A DNA stretch of 64,000 nucleotides from Paludibacteraceae bacterium (GTDB lineage: Bacteria > Bacteroidota > Bacteroidia > Bacteroidales > Paludibacteraceae). Under the pieces are notes generated by a model, which saw only the letters and a list, made by a program, of their open reading frames with translations, was not told where the DNA came from and did not search any database. Shown here piece by piece: positions 1-8,806 of the stretch (positions are counted from its first letter, which is position 1; each line of letters begins with the position of its first letter). The translations under genes were made by a program, and so were the position numbers. The stretch spans positions 24,914 through 88,913 of the forward strand of contig JAFSTO010000060.1 in NCBI GenBank assembly GCA_017450435.1. The letters are read 5' to 3'.

Positions 1-82
1 CTAATAACAAATACACTAACCGCCTGCGGAGGGGGTTGCTCTTTGGGGTAATGCGTTCCGTCGGCATTAAAACATCAAACTT

Positions 83-1798
83 ATGGTAAACAAGAATTTT
101 GTGCGTATGTTTGAGGACTCGTTCCGCATGAACTGGGAGCTTGAGGCTTTCACGGACTATGAGACCAAATATACGCTGACCTATGCACAAGTGGCAGAGC
201 AAGTGGAGAAACTGCACATCATCTTTCGCGAGTGCGGCATCGAGAAAAACGACAAAGTGGCTCTTATCGGCAGAAACAGCACTCATTGGGCAGTATCCTA
301 CATAGCCGCTATCACTTACGGAGCAGTCATCGTTCCTATTCTACAAGACTTCCACGCCAACGATGTACATCATATTCTCAAGCACAGCGACAGCAAGTTG
401 CTCTTCGCCGCTGATTATATCTGGGATCATCTTGACGAGAACGAGCTTGGAAACGTCAGAGCCGTCTTCTCTCTTACAAAGTTCAAACCCCTTACCGTTA
501 TCAACGCAGCGCTACCCGTCATTGACGAGAACACCGGTGCCAAGATGGAACTTACTATTGAGCAACTGACGCCGGAAGCCGTGCAAGAACGTTTTGACCG
601 TAAGTTTAAGAATAATTTTCATCCTGACTGCGTACGCTACGACTACAAGGACAATGAGGAGATAGCCTCAATCAACTACACATCCGGCACCACCGGGTTC
701 TCCAAAGGCGTGATGACAACCGGACGTGCACTCGCTTCCAACGCCGAGTTCGGACACCGCGTACGTTCTGACAAGTACGGAAAGCTGCTCTTCAAAGGTG
801 ACAGGATGGTCACTTTCCTGCCTTTGGCTCACGCTTACGGCTGCGCATTCGACTTCCTCGGCAACAGCACATGCGGAGGACACACCTATTTCATTACACG
901 TATCCCCACACCAAAGGTTCTTCTCGCTGCTTTCGCAGAAGTCAAACCTACGCTTATCCTCTCTGTTCCGCTTATTATAGAGAAGATTTACCGCAAGCAG
1001 ATTCAACCGATGATTGCCAAACCACCTGTCAGCTGGGTTCTGCAAGTACCGCTGCTCAACGATGCCGTTCTTGCACAGATACGTCAGAAACTTGTCAATG
1101 TCTTCGGCGGAGAGTTCGAAGAGGTCATCATCGGTGGTGCTGCAATGAACGTTGAGGTCGAGAGTTTTTTCCGAAAGATACACTTCCCCTTCACTATAGG
1201 ATACGGCATGACCGAAACAGCACCGCTCATTTCCTACCGGCACTGGAGCGAGTTCAAACCGCAAAGCTGCGGACAGATACTCGACAACATGGAGGTGCGT
1301 ATCACCGACAAGAACGGTGAAGGAGTAGGGGAGATAGAAGTCAGAGGAGACAACGTCATGCTTGGATATTATAAGAACGAGGAGGCAACGAAAGCCACCT
1401 TCACCGACGACGGATGGCTCAGAACGGGAGACCTCGGATATGTGGACAACGACGGCGATATCTTCATCAAAGGACGTAGCAAGACTATGCTACTCGGACC
1501 TAACGGGCAGAATATCTACCCCGAAGAAATAGAGGACAAGGTTAACAATATGCCTTTCGTGTTGGAGAGTCTGGCTATACAACGTGACGGAGCTATCATC
1601 TCACTCGTATTCCCTGACCGTGACGCACTTGATGCTGCCGGAGTGAAGGCGGAAGACATACCTGCGGAGATGGAGAAGATGCGCAAGGAAGTGAATAAGC
1701 AACTTGCTTCTTACGAGCAGATTGCACAGGTGGAAATCAGACCAGAAGAGTTCGAGAAGACGCCGAAGAACAGTATCAAGAGATACCTCTATAAATGA
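83..1798 (+). CDS. AMP-dependent acyl-CoA synthetase (long-chain fatty acid CoA ligase type)
   Basis: 571-aa adenylate-forming enzyme expected to activate a fatty acid with ATP and join it to CoA in the cytoplasm. Visible family motifs are the P-loop YTSGTTGFSKGV near residues 199-210, GYGMTETAP (A5) near 375, the TGDLGY / FIKGRSK hinge region near 450-470 and the C-terminal PKNSIKRYLY, whose lysine is the usual catalytic one. Length is normal for the Bacteroidales long-chain ligase group. The ATG start is preceded by an AT-rich stretch; no overlapping gene decides it. It is followed after 149 bp, containing a dispersed palindrome, by the DHH phosphoesterase on the same strand. The exact acyl substrate cannot be read from sequence; an acyl-ACP synthetase is the alternative. 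Confidence 0.9.
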   Translation: MVNKNFVRMFEDSFRMNWELEAFTDYETKYTLTYAQVAEQVEKLHIIFRECGIEKNDKVALIGRNSTHWAVSYIAAITYGAVIVPILQDFHANDVHHILKHSDSKLLFAADYIWDHLDENELGNVRAVFSLTKFKPLTVINAALPVIDENTGAKMELTIEQLTPEAVQERFDRKFKNNFHPDCVRYDYKDNEEIASINYTSGTTGFSKGVMTTGRALASNAEFGHRVRSDKYGKLLFKGDRMVTFLPLAHAYGCAFDFLGNSTCGGHTYFITRIPTPKVLLAAFAEVKPTLILSVPLIIEKIYRKQIQPMIAKPPVSWVLQVPLLNDAVLAQIRQKLVNVFGGEFEEVIIGGAAMNVEVESFFRKIHFPFTIGYGMTETAPLISYRHWSEFKPQSCGQILDNMEVRITDKNGEGVGEIEVRGDNVMLGYYKNEEATKATFTDDGWLRTGDLGYVDNDGDIFIKGRSKTMLLGPNGQNIYPEEIEDKVNNMPFVLESLAIQRDGAIISLVFPDRDALDAAGVKAEDIPAEMEKMRKEVNKQLASYEQIAQVEIRPEEFEKTPKNSIKRYLYK

Positions 1799-1819
1799 CC
1801 AAGTACCAGGTCTCCGCAC

Positions 1820-1875
1820 CTTGTTTAGCCAAAGTGTAGAGACTGTCTTGTTTACCGTCTCTCTCAAGGACAACA
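1820..1875. repeat. Dispersed GAGAC/GTCTC palindromic element, copy 1
   Basis: Intergenic sequence reading TTGTTTAGCCAAAGTGTAGA, then GACTGTCTTG and TTTACCGTCTCTC. It matches the better preserved copy at 49.9 kb: the left arm TTGTTTCGCCCAAGTGT, then AGAGAC...GTCTCT as inverted arms. This copy is diverged in the loop-proximal part of the stem. It lies between two co-directional genes, so it could act as a weak terminator or RNA-processing site, but this is inference. Confidence 0.55.
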
Positions 1876-1947
1876 CCTACTCGTCACTTGCCCCTTTTTA
1901 CCTGATTGTCGCGTTAGCGGCGAGTCTTCTCTAAACTCTAAACCCTT

Positions 1948-2997
1948 ATGCTTGTAAACATAGAAGATGTACGTCGTTTGTCGGATTTGTTATCCGACAA
2001 ACGACGTGTTGTTATTACTGCACACATGTCGCCTGACGGCGATGCTATGGGAGCAGCCTTAGGACTGAAACATATCCTTGCGGAAAACGTGTTCAGCAAC
2101 GACGATTTCTCTCTGACCGTCATTATGCCTAATGCTGCACCGAACTTCCTTATGTGGCTGCCGGGAGCAGAAGACATCGTTGTGGCTGAAAACAACACTG
2201 AAAAGACTGCACATTTATTACAAGAGGCGGAACTCATCTGCGTTCTTGACTATTGTGAATCTAAACGTGCCGGCACTATACTGCAACCCCTTTTGGAGAA
2301 CACTACCAAACCTGTCTTGATGATTGACCATCACATCAATCCCGGAACGTTTGCTCCGACGCTGAGCTTATCCTATCCTCAGGCACCTGCTACGGCGTTC
2401 ATCGTGTTGGAGTTATTCAACCGGCTTGTAGAAGAAGGACTGATCTCGCGATATGTGCTGTCGAAAGACGCTGCAACATGTCTCTATACCGGTCTGATGA
2501 CCGATACCGGCAACTTCGCGTTTAACAACGCTAATATGCCTCAGTTATACCGAATGGTCGCGCAGCTTTTGGAAGCAGGTATAGAAAAGGATAAGATTTA
2601 CGACAACGTGTATAATCAGTTCTCTGTTGACAGGCTACGCTTCACAGGGTATTGTCTCTACCATAAGATGCGTATCTTCCCGAAGTATAACACTGCCTTG
2701 ATTGCTTTGTCTTCTGACGAACTCAGACGATTCAATTTCCAATCAGGGGACGCCGAGGGGATAGTGAATATGCCGCTGCAGATAGCATCAGTACATTATT
2801 CGGTTTTTATGCGAGAGGACACGGATAAGATAAAGATTTCATTCCGCTCGCAAGGCGACCGTCCCGTCAATGTTTATGCCCATGAGATTTTCAACGGTGG
2901 CGGGCACGCCAACGCTGCCGGAGGTGATTCAACATTGTCACTACAGGACACCGTCAAACGCTTCGAAGACACCTTCCGTAAGTATTTCACAAAGTAA
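1948..2997 (+). CDS. DHH/DHHA1 family phosphoesterase (NrnA-like oligoribonuclease / pAp phosphatase)
   Basis: 349-aa protein of the RecJ-like DHH superfamily. The metal-binding motifs are visible: HMSPDGDAMGAALGLK near residue 26, IDHH near 127, TGLMTDTGNF near 178, and the DHHA1 substrate-binding motif GGGHANAAGG near 323. Members of the NrnA group hydrolyse nano-RNAs and 3'-phosphoadenosine 5'-phosphate in the cytoplasm. Length is typical. It ends just before a strong bidirectional terminator and is convergent with the FtsE-like gene. Cyclic dinucleotide phosphodiesterase activity (pGpG or c-di-AMP) is a possible alternative within the family. Confidence 0.88.
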   Translation: MLVNIEDVRRLSDLLSDKRRVVITAHMSPDGDAMGAALGLKHILAENVFSNDDFSLTVIMPNAAPNFLMWLPGAEDIVVAENNTEKTAHLLQEAELICVLDYCESKRAGTILQPLLENTTKPVLMIDHHINPGTFAPTLSLSYPQAPATAFIVLELFNRLVEEGLISRYVLSKDAATCLYTGLMTDTGNFAFNNANMPQLYRMVAQLLEAGIEKDKIYDNVYNQFSVDRLRFTGYCLYHKMRIFPKYNTALIALSSDELRRFNFQSGDAEGIVNMPLQIASVHYSVFMREDTDKIKISFRSQGDRPVNVYAHEIFNGGGHANAAGGDSTLSLQDTVKRFEDTFRKYFTK

Positions 2998-3053
2998 TAG
3001 CAAGGGACAAAGTGACTAAGGACCGGGTGTCAGACAAGGTTGGAAGGACGAAC

Positions 3054-3095
3054 ATAAACAAACGCCGAATACTTTCGTACTCGGCGTTTGTTTAT
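3054..3095. terminator. Bidirectional intrinsic terminator
   Basis: Inverted repeat with a 19-bp stem (one mismatch) and 4-nt loop between two convergent genes; arms begin ATAAACAAACGCCGA and end TCGGCGTTTGTTTAT. The A/T-rich outer arms supply a U-tract in both directions, so it should stop both the DHH gene (plus) and the ftsE-like gene (minus). Confidence 0.85.
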
Positions 3096-3112
3096 TTCTT
3101 GCTCGTTGTGCC

Positions 3113-3772
3113 TTATTCTTCTGTAATTATCCCGTCAGCGATTCTGAAGTTCCTTCCCGGATAGCGTGCTACCCACTCGAGGTTATGCGTTGACATGATG
3201 ACAGTCGTGCCGGCTTTTTGTATAGCGGAGAGCAGCTGCATTATTTCGTCACCTGTCTCAATATCAAGATTGCCTGTCGGTTCGTCTGCCAGGATGATTC
3301 CCGGAGAGTTAAGCAAGGCACGTGCTATAACCACTCGCTGTTGCTCGCCGCCGGATAACTGGTGAGGCATCTTATAAGCTTTCTCTGCCATTCCCACCTG
3401 CGACAATACCTCTTGTATGTGATTGCGCATCACGCGTTTGTCGTGCCACCCTGTCGCCTTCAGAACAAACATCAGGTTATCGGCTACTGTACGGTCAATC
3501 AAGAGCTGAAAATCTTGAAACACAATGCCTATATTCCTACGAAGGTAAGGTATCTGCTTGCGTTTAAGGTGTGCAAGGTCATACTCTCCAAAACGTGCTT
3601 CACCGCTATAGATAGGCACCTCGCCGTAGAACGTCTTCATCAGAGACGACTTGCCGCAACCGACTCGACCAAGCAGGTAAATCATCTCGCCCTCGGATAT
3701 GGAGAAGTTGACATCTTTCAGTACAATCTGTTCGTCCTGGCGAATCTCTACGTTCTTATACTCAATTAACAT
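3113..3772 (-). CDS. ftsE: FtsE-like cell-division ABC transporter ATP-binding protein
   Basis: 219-aa ABC ATPase. Walker A is GRVGCGKSS (near residue 35), the signature is [16 protein letters not shown] (near 139), and Walker B is [12 protein letters not shown]. The size and motif wording match FtsE, which with the membrane protein FtsX activates peptidoglycan hydrolases at the division septum. No ftsX lies next to it here, as is common in Bacteroidota where the two are often unlinked. It follows the DUF349 gene by 67 bp on the same strand and is probably co-transcribed with it. A LolD-type lipoprotein ATPase is a less likely alternative. Confidence 0.82.
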   Translation of the reverse strand: MLIEYKNVEIRQDEQIVLKDVNFSISEGEMIYLLGRVGCGKSSLMKTFYGEVPIYSGEARFGEYDLAHLKRKQIPYLRRNIGIVFQDFQLLIDRTVADNLMFVLKATGWHDKRVMRNHIQEVLSQVGMAEKAYKMPHQLSGGEQQRVVIARALLNSPGIILADEPTGNLDIETGDEIMQLLSAIQKAGTTVIMSTHNLEWVARYPGRNFRIADGIITEE

Positions 3773-3839
3773 TATATACCGTTATTTTACGTATTTGCCG
3801 ATGTTAGTTTGACTCTGCCCTCGGCTGACTGATGATTGT

Positions 3840-5354
3840 TTAGTCGTCCAGCTCTTTCAGTTTTGTCTCTATCTCAGCCATTTTCTTTTTGTTGGCATCG
3901 ATTTTCTTCTGCATGCTTTCAAGCAGTTTGGTGGCTTTGCCTGAGAAGAAACCCATGTTGTTCTCCATTGTTTTGGTTTCCGCTTCTATAGCCTCATACA
4001 TCCGAATTAGCTTACGACGGTCGTTGGACAATGCCTCTTCCTTCTCAAGTTGTTCGGCTTTGGCGGCTTTGCGTTGGAGATACGACTCGTGGTCGGCTTT
4101 GCGCGCGGACTTACGGTTCTCAAAGAATTGGTCACAAGCACAGGTGAACTGCTTCCATAGTTCTTCCGAATATTTACGGGGAACGGGACCAATCTCTTTC
4201 CATCGTTTCTGCAGTTCAATCATCTTGTCCGTTGTCTCGCGCCACTCCGTACTGTCCTTTAGAGACTCGGCCTCTGCCAGAATAGCGCGTTTGGCCTTCA
4301 GATTTGCGGTCAGTTCGTCACGCATGCCTTTGTAATACGCAGTTTTCGCTGCGAAGAAACGGTTGGTATATTCGCGGAACTCATCGTATATCTGCTGGTT
4401 GTTCTTCTTGGGCGCAAAACCAATTGTTTTCCACTCTGCTTGAAGTGCCGTTACTTTCTGTGTCGCTTCATCCCAGTCTTTGTTGCTGGCGAGCGAGTCA
4501 ATGTCTATATCGCGTACTTGAGCTACAAGAGCTTCTTTTTTCTCAAGATTCTCTTTCTCTTTAGTATGCAGCTGCTCAAAGTACTCTTGGTGACGTTTGT
4601 TCACCACTGTGGACGCCTCCTTAAAGCGAGTCCAGATGTCCTCGCGGAGCTCCTTGGCAACGGGACCAATCTCTGCCCACTCCTCGTGGAGCTTTTGTAG
4701 CATACGGTTGGCTTCTACTATATCTGCTTTGTCTTTCAACGCTTCAGCGGCTGCGATAAGAGCGTTCTTCTGCTCTAAGTTCTTCTTAAAGTCGTACTCG
4801 CGCAACTCGTTGTTGATTTTTACGAGGTCGTAAAACTGCTCCTGATATTGGCTGTATTGTTTTTGCAAGGTCGCCAAGTCTTGGGGAGAAACTTGTCCAA
4901 TGGTCTTCCACTCTGCCTGAAGTTCGCGGAAATGTTGTATATTCTGCGACACATCTGCCGTCTCGCTTTCCGCCATTGAGCGCATCTCGTCAAGGATGGC
5001 CTGTTTCTTGGCGAGATTGGCAGCCATCTCTGCCTCCTGCTTCTGCAGAAGTTCCTGACGCTTGGTTTTATAAATGCCAAGTAACTGTTTAAACTCCTGT
5101 TCTAACGCTGCATCGTTGTCGTCTTGCGGGGCATCAGTACTATTTGCTTGCACGCCTTCCGAAACCGTAGCATCTGTTGGTGCAGCTGGTTTATCCGATG
5201 CACTAACAATCTCTGTTGATGCGGATTCTGCAACCGCACCGGCACGATGAAGACGATAGAAACGACTCTTCAACTCGTCAACCTGTTCTTTAATCTCTGC
5301 TACATCACCGGCAAGAAGGCTTCGCAATTCCTCAACAAGTTCCGCTTTTTCCAT
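3840..5354 (-). CDS. DUF349 repeat protein
   Basis: 504-aa acidic, coiled-coil-rich cytoplasmic protein. At least four DUF349 repeats are visible, each with a signature such as EWKTIGQVSP, EWAEIGPVAKE, EWKTIGFAPKK or RWKEIGPVPRK followed by a W/Y..F segment and a helical stretch. The first ~100 residues are low-complexity and acidic (Ala/Glu/Asp rich). The family is common in Bacteroidota and Actinobacteria and its function is not established. It is transcribed from a well-formed Bacteroidota promoter (5444-5475) divergent from ispE. The ATG start fits the promoter position. Confidence 0.85.
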   Translation of the reverse strand: MEKAELVEELRSLLAGDVAEIKEQVDELKSRFYRLHRAGAVAESASTEIVSASDKPAAPTDATVSEGVQANSTDAPQDDNDAALEQEFKQLLGIYKTKRQELLQKQEAEMAANLAKKQAILDEMRSMAESETADVSQNIQHFRELQAEWKTIGQVSPQDLATLQKQYSQYQEQFYDLVKINNELREYDFKKNLEQKNALIAAAEALKDKADIVEANRMLQKLHEEWAEIGPVAKELREDIWTRFKEASTVVNKRHQEYFEQLHTKEKENLEKKEALVAQVRDIDIDSLASNKDWDEATQKVTALQAEWKTIGFAPKKNNQQIYDEFREYTNRFFAAKTAYYKGMRDELTANLKAKRAILAEAESLKDSTEWRETTDKMIELQKRWKEIGPVPRKYSEELWKQFTCACDQFFENRKSARKADHESYLQRKAAKAEQLEKEEALSNDRRKLIRMYEAIEAETKTMENNMGFFSGKATKLLESMQKKIDANKKKMAEIETKLKELDD

Positions 5355-5443
5355 AGTAGTTTTTATATTGATTTTGTGTTTGGTTATCTAAATGATGGGA
5401 ACGGATAGAATATCCAAATTTCTCATTTATTTGATATAGTGCA

Positions 5444-5475
5444 CAAAGTTACTGCTTTTTTTGGAATTACACAAC
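5444..5475 (-). promoter_or_regulatory. Bacteroidota-type promoter for the DUF349 gene
   Basis: Read on the minus strand: GTTG at -33, 20-nt spacer, TAACTTTG at -7, matching TTTG/TTG-N19-21-TAnnTTTG. It lies about 90 nt upstream of the DUF349 start. Confidence 0.75.
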
Positions 5476-5480
5476 TTTTT

Positions 5481-5512
5481 TTTGCATAATTTGAAAAAAA
5501 GCATTATCTTTG
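5481..5512 (+). promoter_or_regulatory. Bacteroidota-type promoter for ispE
   Basis: TTTG (5481-5484), 20-nt spacer, TATCTTTG (5505-5512): an exact match to the Bacteroidota sigma-ABfr consensus. It overlaps the upstream extension of the ispE frame (TTG at 5510), which argues that translation begins at the ATG at 5537 and that the 5' leader is short. Only 5 nt separate its -33 box from that of the divergent DUF349 promoter. Confidence 0.8.
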
Positions 5513-5536
5513 CAACTACTCAAACATTGTATCGGA

Positions 5537-6355
5537 ATGACAGTTTATCCAAATGCCAAAATCAACTTTGGACTAAAAGTCTTGCGTCGCCGCTCTGACG
5601 GCTATCACGACCTTGAGACGGTTTTCCTGCCGGTCAAGGGACTGTATGACACGCTTATTGTTGAAAAAGCGCAACAGGGCGAAGTCTCTTCCTTTACACA
5701 GGCAGGTATTAGGGTTGATTGTTCGGAGGAGGATAATCTGGTTATGCGGGTGCTTCGGCTCATGCAGCGCGAGTATAGTGGGGTGGGAGAGGTGAAGGTT
5801 TGCTTCACTAAGAACATACCTTATGGCGCTGGATTAGGTGGAGGCTCTGCTGATGCCGCCTTCATGGCTAAGGCAATAAACAGTCTGTTTGAGTTAGGGC
5901 TGACTACGGATGAACTGGAACAACTGATAGCTCCGTTGGGAGCTGATTGTCCGTTTTTTGTGCGCAATACTCCGCGCTTGGCTATGGGGACAGGAAATGT
6001 ATTCTCTGAAGTGCCTCGGATATTGTACGACAAACTTAACGGCATGTGGCTCCTGCTGGCTAAACCGGGCGTGGCTGTGTCAACAGCGGCGGCATATAAA
6101 GGAATAGTGCCGAAAGATACACATTTTGTGTGGGATGGAACATTGACATCGTTTACCAATGATTTCGAGAGTACCGTCTTCCCGCTTTTCCCGAAGATTG
6201 CCGAGGTGAAACAACGTTTGATTGATGCCGGTGCAGTTCATGCGGCAATGTCAGGATCAGGAGCTACAGTCTTCGGAATATTTAACTCCCGATTGGATAT
6301 GCCTGAGAACTTTTTCCGGGATTGTTTTGTTCATCAGGAGCAACTCTCTTTCTGA
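5537..6355 (+). CDS. ispE: 4-diphosphocytidyl-2-C-methyl-D-erythritol kinase
   Basis: 272-aa GHMP kinase of the MEP isoprenoid pathway; it phosphorylates CDP-methylerythritol at the 2-OH using ATP. The N-terminus TVYPNAKINFGLKV and the block RRSDGYHDLETVFLPV are classic IspE; the GHMP ATP loop is GAGLGGGSADAAF near residue 98, and MSGSGATVFGIF is near the C-terminus. I chose ATG 5537 because the longer frame starts inside the promoter and adds residues not found in IspE. It is followed by uxaC after 37 bp, with which it may be co-transcribed although the functions are unrelated. Confidence 0.95.
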   Translation: MTVYPNAKINFGLKVLRRRSDGYHDLETVFLPVKGLYDTLIVEKAQQGEVSSFTQAGIRVDCSEEDNLVMRVLRLMQREYSGVGEVKVCFTKNIPYGAGLGGGSADAAFMAKAINSLFELGLTTDELEQLIAPLGADCPFFVRNTPRLAMGTGNVFSEVPRILYDKLNGMWLLLAKPGVAVSTAAAYKGIVPKDTHFVWDGTLTSFTNDFESTVFPLFPKIAEVKQRLIDAGAVHAAMSGSGATVFGIFNSRLDMPENFFRDCFVHQEQLSF

Positions 6356-6392
6356 CTTCTTAAACTATTTATATTTCACTAAATACTATACT

Positions 6393-7808
6393 ATGAAACC
6401 CTTTTTAGACAAAGATTTTCTCCTGCAGACGGAGACAGCTCAGGAACTTTATCATGAGCATGCGGCGAAGATGCCGATTATTGATTATCACTGCCACCTT
6501 ATCCCTCAGATGGTCGCTGAGAATAAACGCTTTGAGTCAGTGGCTCAAATCTGGCTGATGGGCGACCACTACAAGTGGCGTGCAATGCGTTCTAACGGCG
6601 TGGACGAGCGTTTCTGCACAGGAAAGGATACTACCGACTGGGAGAAGTTCGAAAAGTGGGCTGAGACTGTTCCTTATACTTTCCGTAACCCGCTTTACCA
6701 CTGGACACACCTTGAGTTGAAGACCGCTTTCGGAATAGAGAAACGCTTGAATCCTGAAACGGCTCGCGAGATTTATGACCGCTGCAACGACATGATTAAG
6801 AACGACCCGAAGTTCTGCCCGCGTGGACTGATGAAGCACTACCATGTTGAGATTGTTTGCACCACTGACGATCCGGCTGACAACTTGGAGTGGCACAAGA
6901 TGCTGAGGGACGACCCTTCTGCTGAAGTACGTATGTTACCTACTTGGCGACCGGACGCTGCTATGAACATTGAGGCGGCTACTTTCAAGGCTTATATTGA
7001 GAAATTGTCGGCTGTGTCAGGTATTGATATCCGCACCTTTGGAGACCTTACGCTTGCTCTTCTTAAGCGTCACGCTTTCTTTGCTGAGATGGGCTGCCGG
7101 CTCTCCGACCACGGTATTGAGGAGTTCTACGACGAGCCATATACAGAGAAGGAGATTAACGGTATCTTCCAAAAGGCTCTTGCCGGCAAGCAACTGACGG
7201 CATTGGAAGTACGCCAGTACAAACATGCTTTCATGCGCATGCAGGCGGAGATGGACTACAACGCAGGCTGGACGCAGCAGTACCACTACGGTGCTATCAG
7301 AAACAACAACTCTAAGATGTTCAAACTGCTCGGAGCAGACACCGGTTTTGACTCTATCGGTGAGTTCACTACAGCTAAGGCAATGGCACATTTCCTTGAC
7401 GAGATGAATGCCGAAGGAAAACTTGCCAAGACAATTCTTTATAACCTTAATCCATGTGCCAACGAGGTAATCGCAACTATGCTTGGAAACTTCCAAGACG
7501 GCTCCGTTCCGGGAAAGATTCAGTTTGGTTCCGGATGGTGGTTCCTTGATCAGAAAGACGGCATGGAGAAACAGATGATGGCGCTCTCTAATCTCGGACT
7601 GCTCTCTCGTTTCGTCGGTATGCTCACCGATAGCCGCTCTTTTCTGTCGTATCCGAGACATGAGTATTTCCGCCGCACGCTCTGCAACGTCATTGGAAAT
7701 GATGTGGAGAACGGAATGATTCCTTACACAGGGTATGAGAAAGCACGTGTGCAACAAATGGTGGAGGATATCTGCTACAATAACGCAAAGAACTATTTCA
7801 AGTTCTAA
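6393..7808 (+). CDS. uxaC: Glucuronate/galacturonate isomerase (uronate isomerase)
   Basis: 471-aa amidohydrolase-fold enzyme converting D-glucuronate to D-fructuronate or D-galacturonate to D-tagaturonate, the first cytoplasmic step of uronate catabolism. The N-terminus MKPFLDKDFLLQTETAQ, the metal-binding IIDYHCHL and the C-terminal block FVGMLTDSRSFLSYPRHEYF are characteristic of UxaC. The open frame extends upstream to 6222 through the end of ispE in another frame; ATG 6393 gives the family-standard N-terminus. No other uronate genes (uxaA, uxaB, kdgK) adjoin it. The pectate lyase-like gene at 19.2-21.6 kb may supply its substrate. Confidence 0.96.
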   Translation: MKPFLDKDFLLQTETAQELYHEHAAKMPIIDYHCHLIPQMVAENKRFESVAQIWLMGDHYKWRAMRSNGVDERFCTGKDTTDWEKFEKWAETVPYTFRNPLYHWTHLELKTAFGIEKRLNPETAREIYDRCNDMIKNDPKFCPRGLMKHYHVEIVCTTDDPADNLEWHKMLRDDPSAEVRMLPTWRPDAAMNIEAATFKAYIEKLSAVSGIDIRTFGDLTLALLKRHAFFAEMGCRLSDHGIEEFYDEPYTEKEINGIFQKALAGKQLTALEVRQYKHAFMRMQAEMDYNAGWTQQYHYGAIRNNNSKMFKLLGADTGFDSIGEFTTAKAMAHFLDEMNAEGKLAKTILYNLNPCANEVIATMLGNFQDGSVPGKIQFGSGWWFLDQKDGMEKQMMALSNLGLLSRFVGMLTDSRSFLSYPRHEYFRRTLCNVIGNDVENGMIPYTGYEKARVQQMVEDICYNNAKNYFKF

Positions 7809-7847
7809 AGCACTACAAGTTCTATTATTTGATTAGATGATTGTATG

Positions 7848-7887
7848 ACAATAAAAGCCATCAGCAATTGCTGATGGCTTTTATTGT
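7848..7887. terminator. Perfect 40-nt palindrome, bidirectional terminator
   Basis: Two 20-nt arms with no loop excess (centre at AATT, 7866-7869), reading ATAAAAGCCATCAGC into GCTGATGGCTTTTAT. It sits between the 3' ends of uxaC (plus) and tRNA-Gln (minus, ending at 7889) and has T-runs in both directions, so it can terminate both transcripts. Confidence 0.85.
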
Positions 7888-7888
7888 G

Positions 7889-7959
7889 TTGCTTAACCAG
7901 GACTCGAACCCAGACAGACAGAACCAGAATCTGTAGTGCTACCATTACACCATTAAGCA
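7889..7959 (-). tRNA. tRNA-Gln (anticodon CTG)
   Basis: 71-nt cloverleaf on the minus strand. Acceptor arms TGCTTAA/TTAAGCA pair perfectly, the D-arm is GTG-TAATGGTAG-CAC, the anticodon stem-loop is ACAGA-TTCTGGT-TCTGT giving anticodon CTG (reads CAG), and the T-arm contains GGTTCGAGTCC. The discriminator is A (7889) and CCA is not encoded. The body resembles other Bacteroidota tRNA-Gln genes. A strong promoter lies at 8018-8050 and a terminator directly follows. Confidence 0.93.
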
Positions 7960-8017
7960 ATATGTTGCTTTTGCACGATATCTGCCACTTAAGGCAGGTC
8001 TTTTCCGAAAAGCGCTG

Positions 8018-8050
8018 CAAAGTTACTACTTTTTTTTTATCCTGCCAAAT
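8018..8050 (-). promoter_or_regulatory. Promoter for tRNA-Gln
   Basis: Minus strand: TTTG (8047-8050), 21-nt spacer, TAACTTTG (8018-8025), a full match to the Bacteroidota consensus. It is about 60 nt upstream of the mature tRNA 5' end. Confidence 0.75.
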
Positions 8051-8251
8051 TTTTTTTGAAAAAAATGTAAAAAAGTGTCTTATAACTATGCTTTCTGACA
8101 CTAAAACGACTATAGGATGGCAAATAGAGTAAAGGCAAATTGTTTGGTAGTTGTCAATCCGTGTATGAGCTTATAGGCTATATCTGCCCGCTAAATATTT
8201 GCCTAAGGCATTCGTCTTCTACCCTGTTTTGTGCGCTTTTTGTGGATATTG

Positions 8252-8644
8252 TGGAGATAGGGGGAGTCGAACCCCCGTCCAAACAAGGAACCAATACGCT
8301 TTCTACATGCTTATCTCCGCCTTCATTTTCGTGTTTGAACAAGACCGGAGCCACCAATTCAAACCTTATCTGCTATGTTTTCACCTGCATATCGCAGCAT
8401 ACGCTGGCTATTCTGTGTATTTCCGCACCTCTTTATCCAGCAGCCCACAGACTCGGCTTGGAGAGATGTCTCGTCTCAGCACCTTGTGCCGAAATAAGGC
8501 TGATCTACTGTACTTCGATCAGGCAGCGAGAGCATAGCTATTGTTGCCAGTTAAATTGTTATAGACCAAGTTTTACGAGCGTCATCTACAGTGCTCGGCA
8601 TGCTTACATACCTGTTCTACCTGCTGTCAAAACCAAATATCCCC
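8252..8644 (-). ncRNA. ssrA: Transfer-messenger RNA (tmRNA)
   Basis: About 393 nt on the minus strand. The 5' end GGGGATATTTGGTTTTGACA and the 3' end GGACGGGGGTTCGACTCCCC followed by CTATCTCCA form the tRNA-like domain; GGGGATA pairs with TATCTCC (one G-U). The tag reading frame occupies 8519-8548 and reads GGC AAC AAT AGC TAT GCT CTC GCT GCC TGA, giving tag peptide GNNSYALAA; the YALAA end is the ClpXP/protease degron found in Bacteroidota. Mature 3' CCA is not encoded. It rescues stalled ribosomes with SmpB. Open frames on either strand across this interval are artefacts. Confidence 0.95.
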
Positions 8645-8741
8645 GTATGTTAATTCTTCTAATGATACCTTTTACGCTATTTCAATAATGTTCAAATAAC
8701 GTTCAAAGGACGTTTGCATACCATTTGAAGACTATTTAGAA

Positions 8742-8787
8742 AATTTGAAGATTTGGAGACTCTTCCGAATCTTCAAATCTTCAAATT
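8742..8787. terminator. Inverted repeat, probable terminator of the OmpA/TPR lipoprotein gene
   Basis: Perfect 14-bp arms AATTTGAAGATTTG (8742-8755) and CAAATCTTCAAATT (8774-8787) separated by 18 nt, just past the stop codon of the minus-strand lipoprotein gene and upstream of ssrA. The surrounding sequence (8690-8740) is full of short TTCAAA/TTTGAA half-repeats. Confidence 0.6.
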
Positions 8788-8806
8788 GTTCAAATATCGT
8801 TTCGTA

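Noticed and set aside
668-1264. 198-codon antisense frame inside the acyl-CoA ligase gene
   Set aside because: The plus-strand frame carries all enzyme motifs; the antisense frame is a codon-bias shadow.
7017-7757. 246-codon antisense frame inside uxaC
   Set aside because: uxaC is a complete, recognisable enzyme on the other strand.
7805-8132. Open frames on both strands around 7.8-8.1 kb
   Set aside because: They cover the tRNA-Gln gene, its promoter and the 40-nt terminator palindrome.
8140-8688. Long plus-strand open frames across the tmRNA gene
   Set aside because: They lie antisense to ssrA, whose tRNA-like ends and tag frame are clear.
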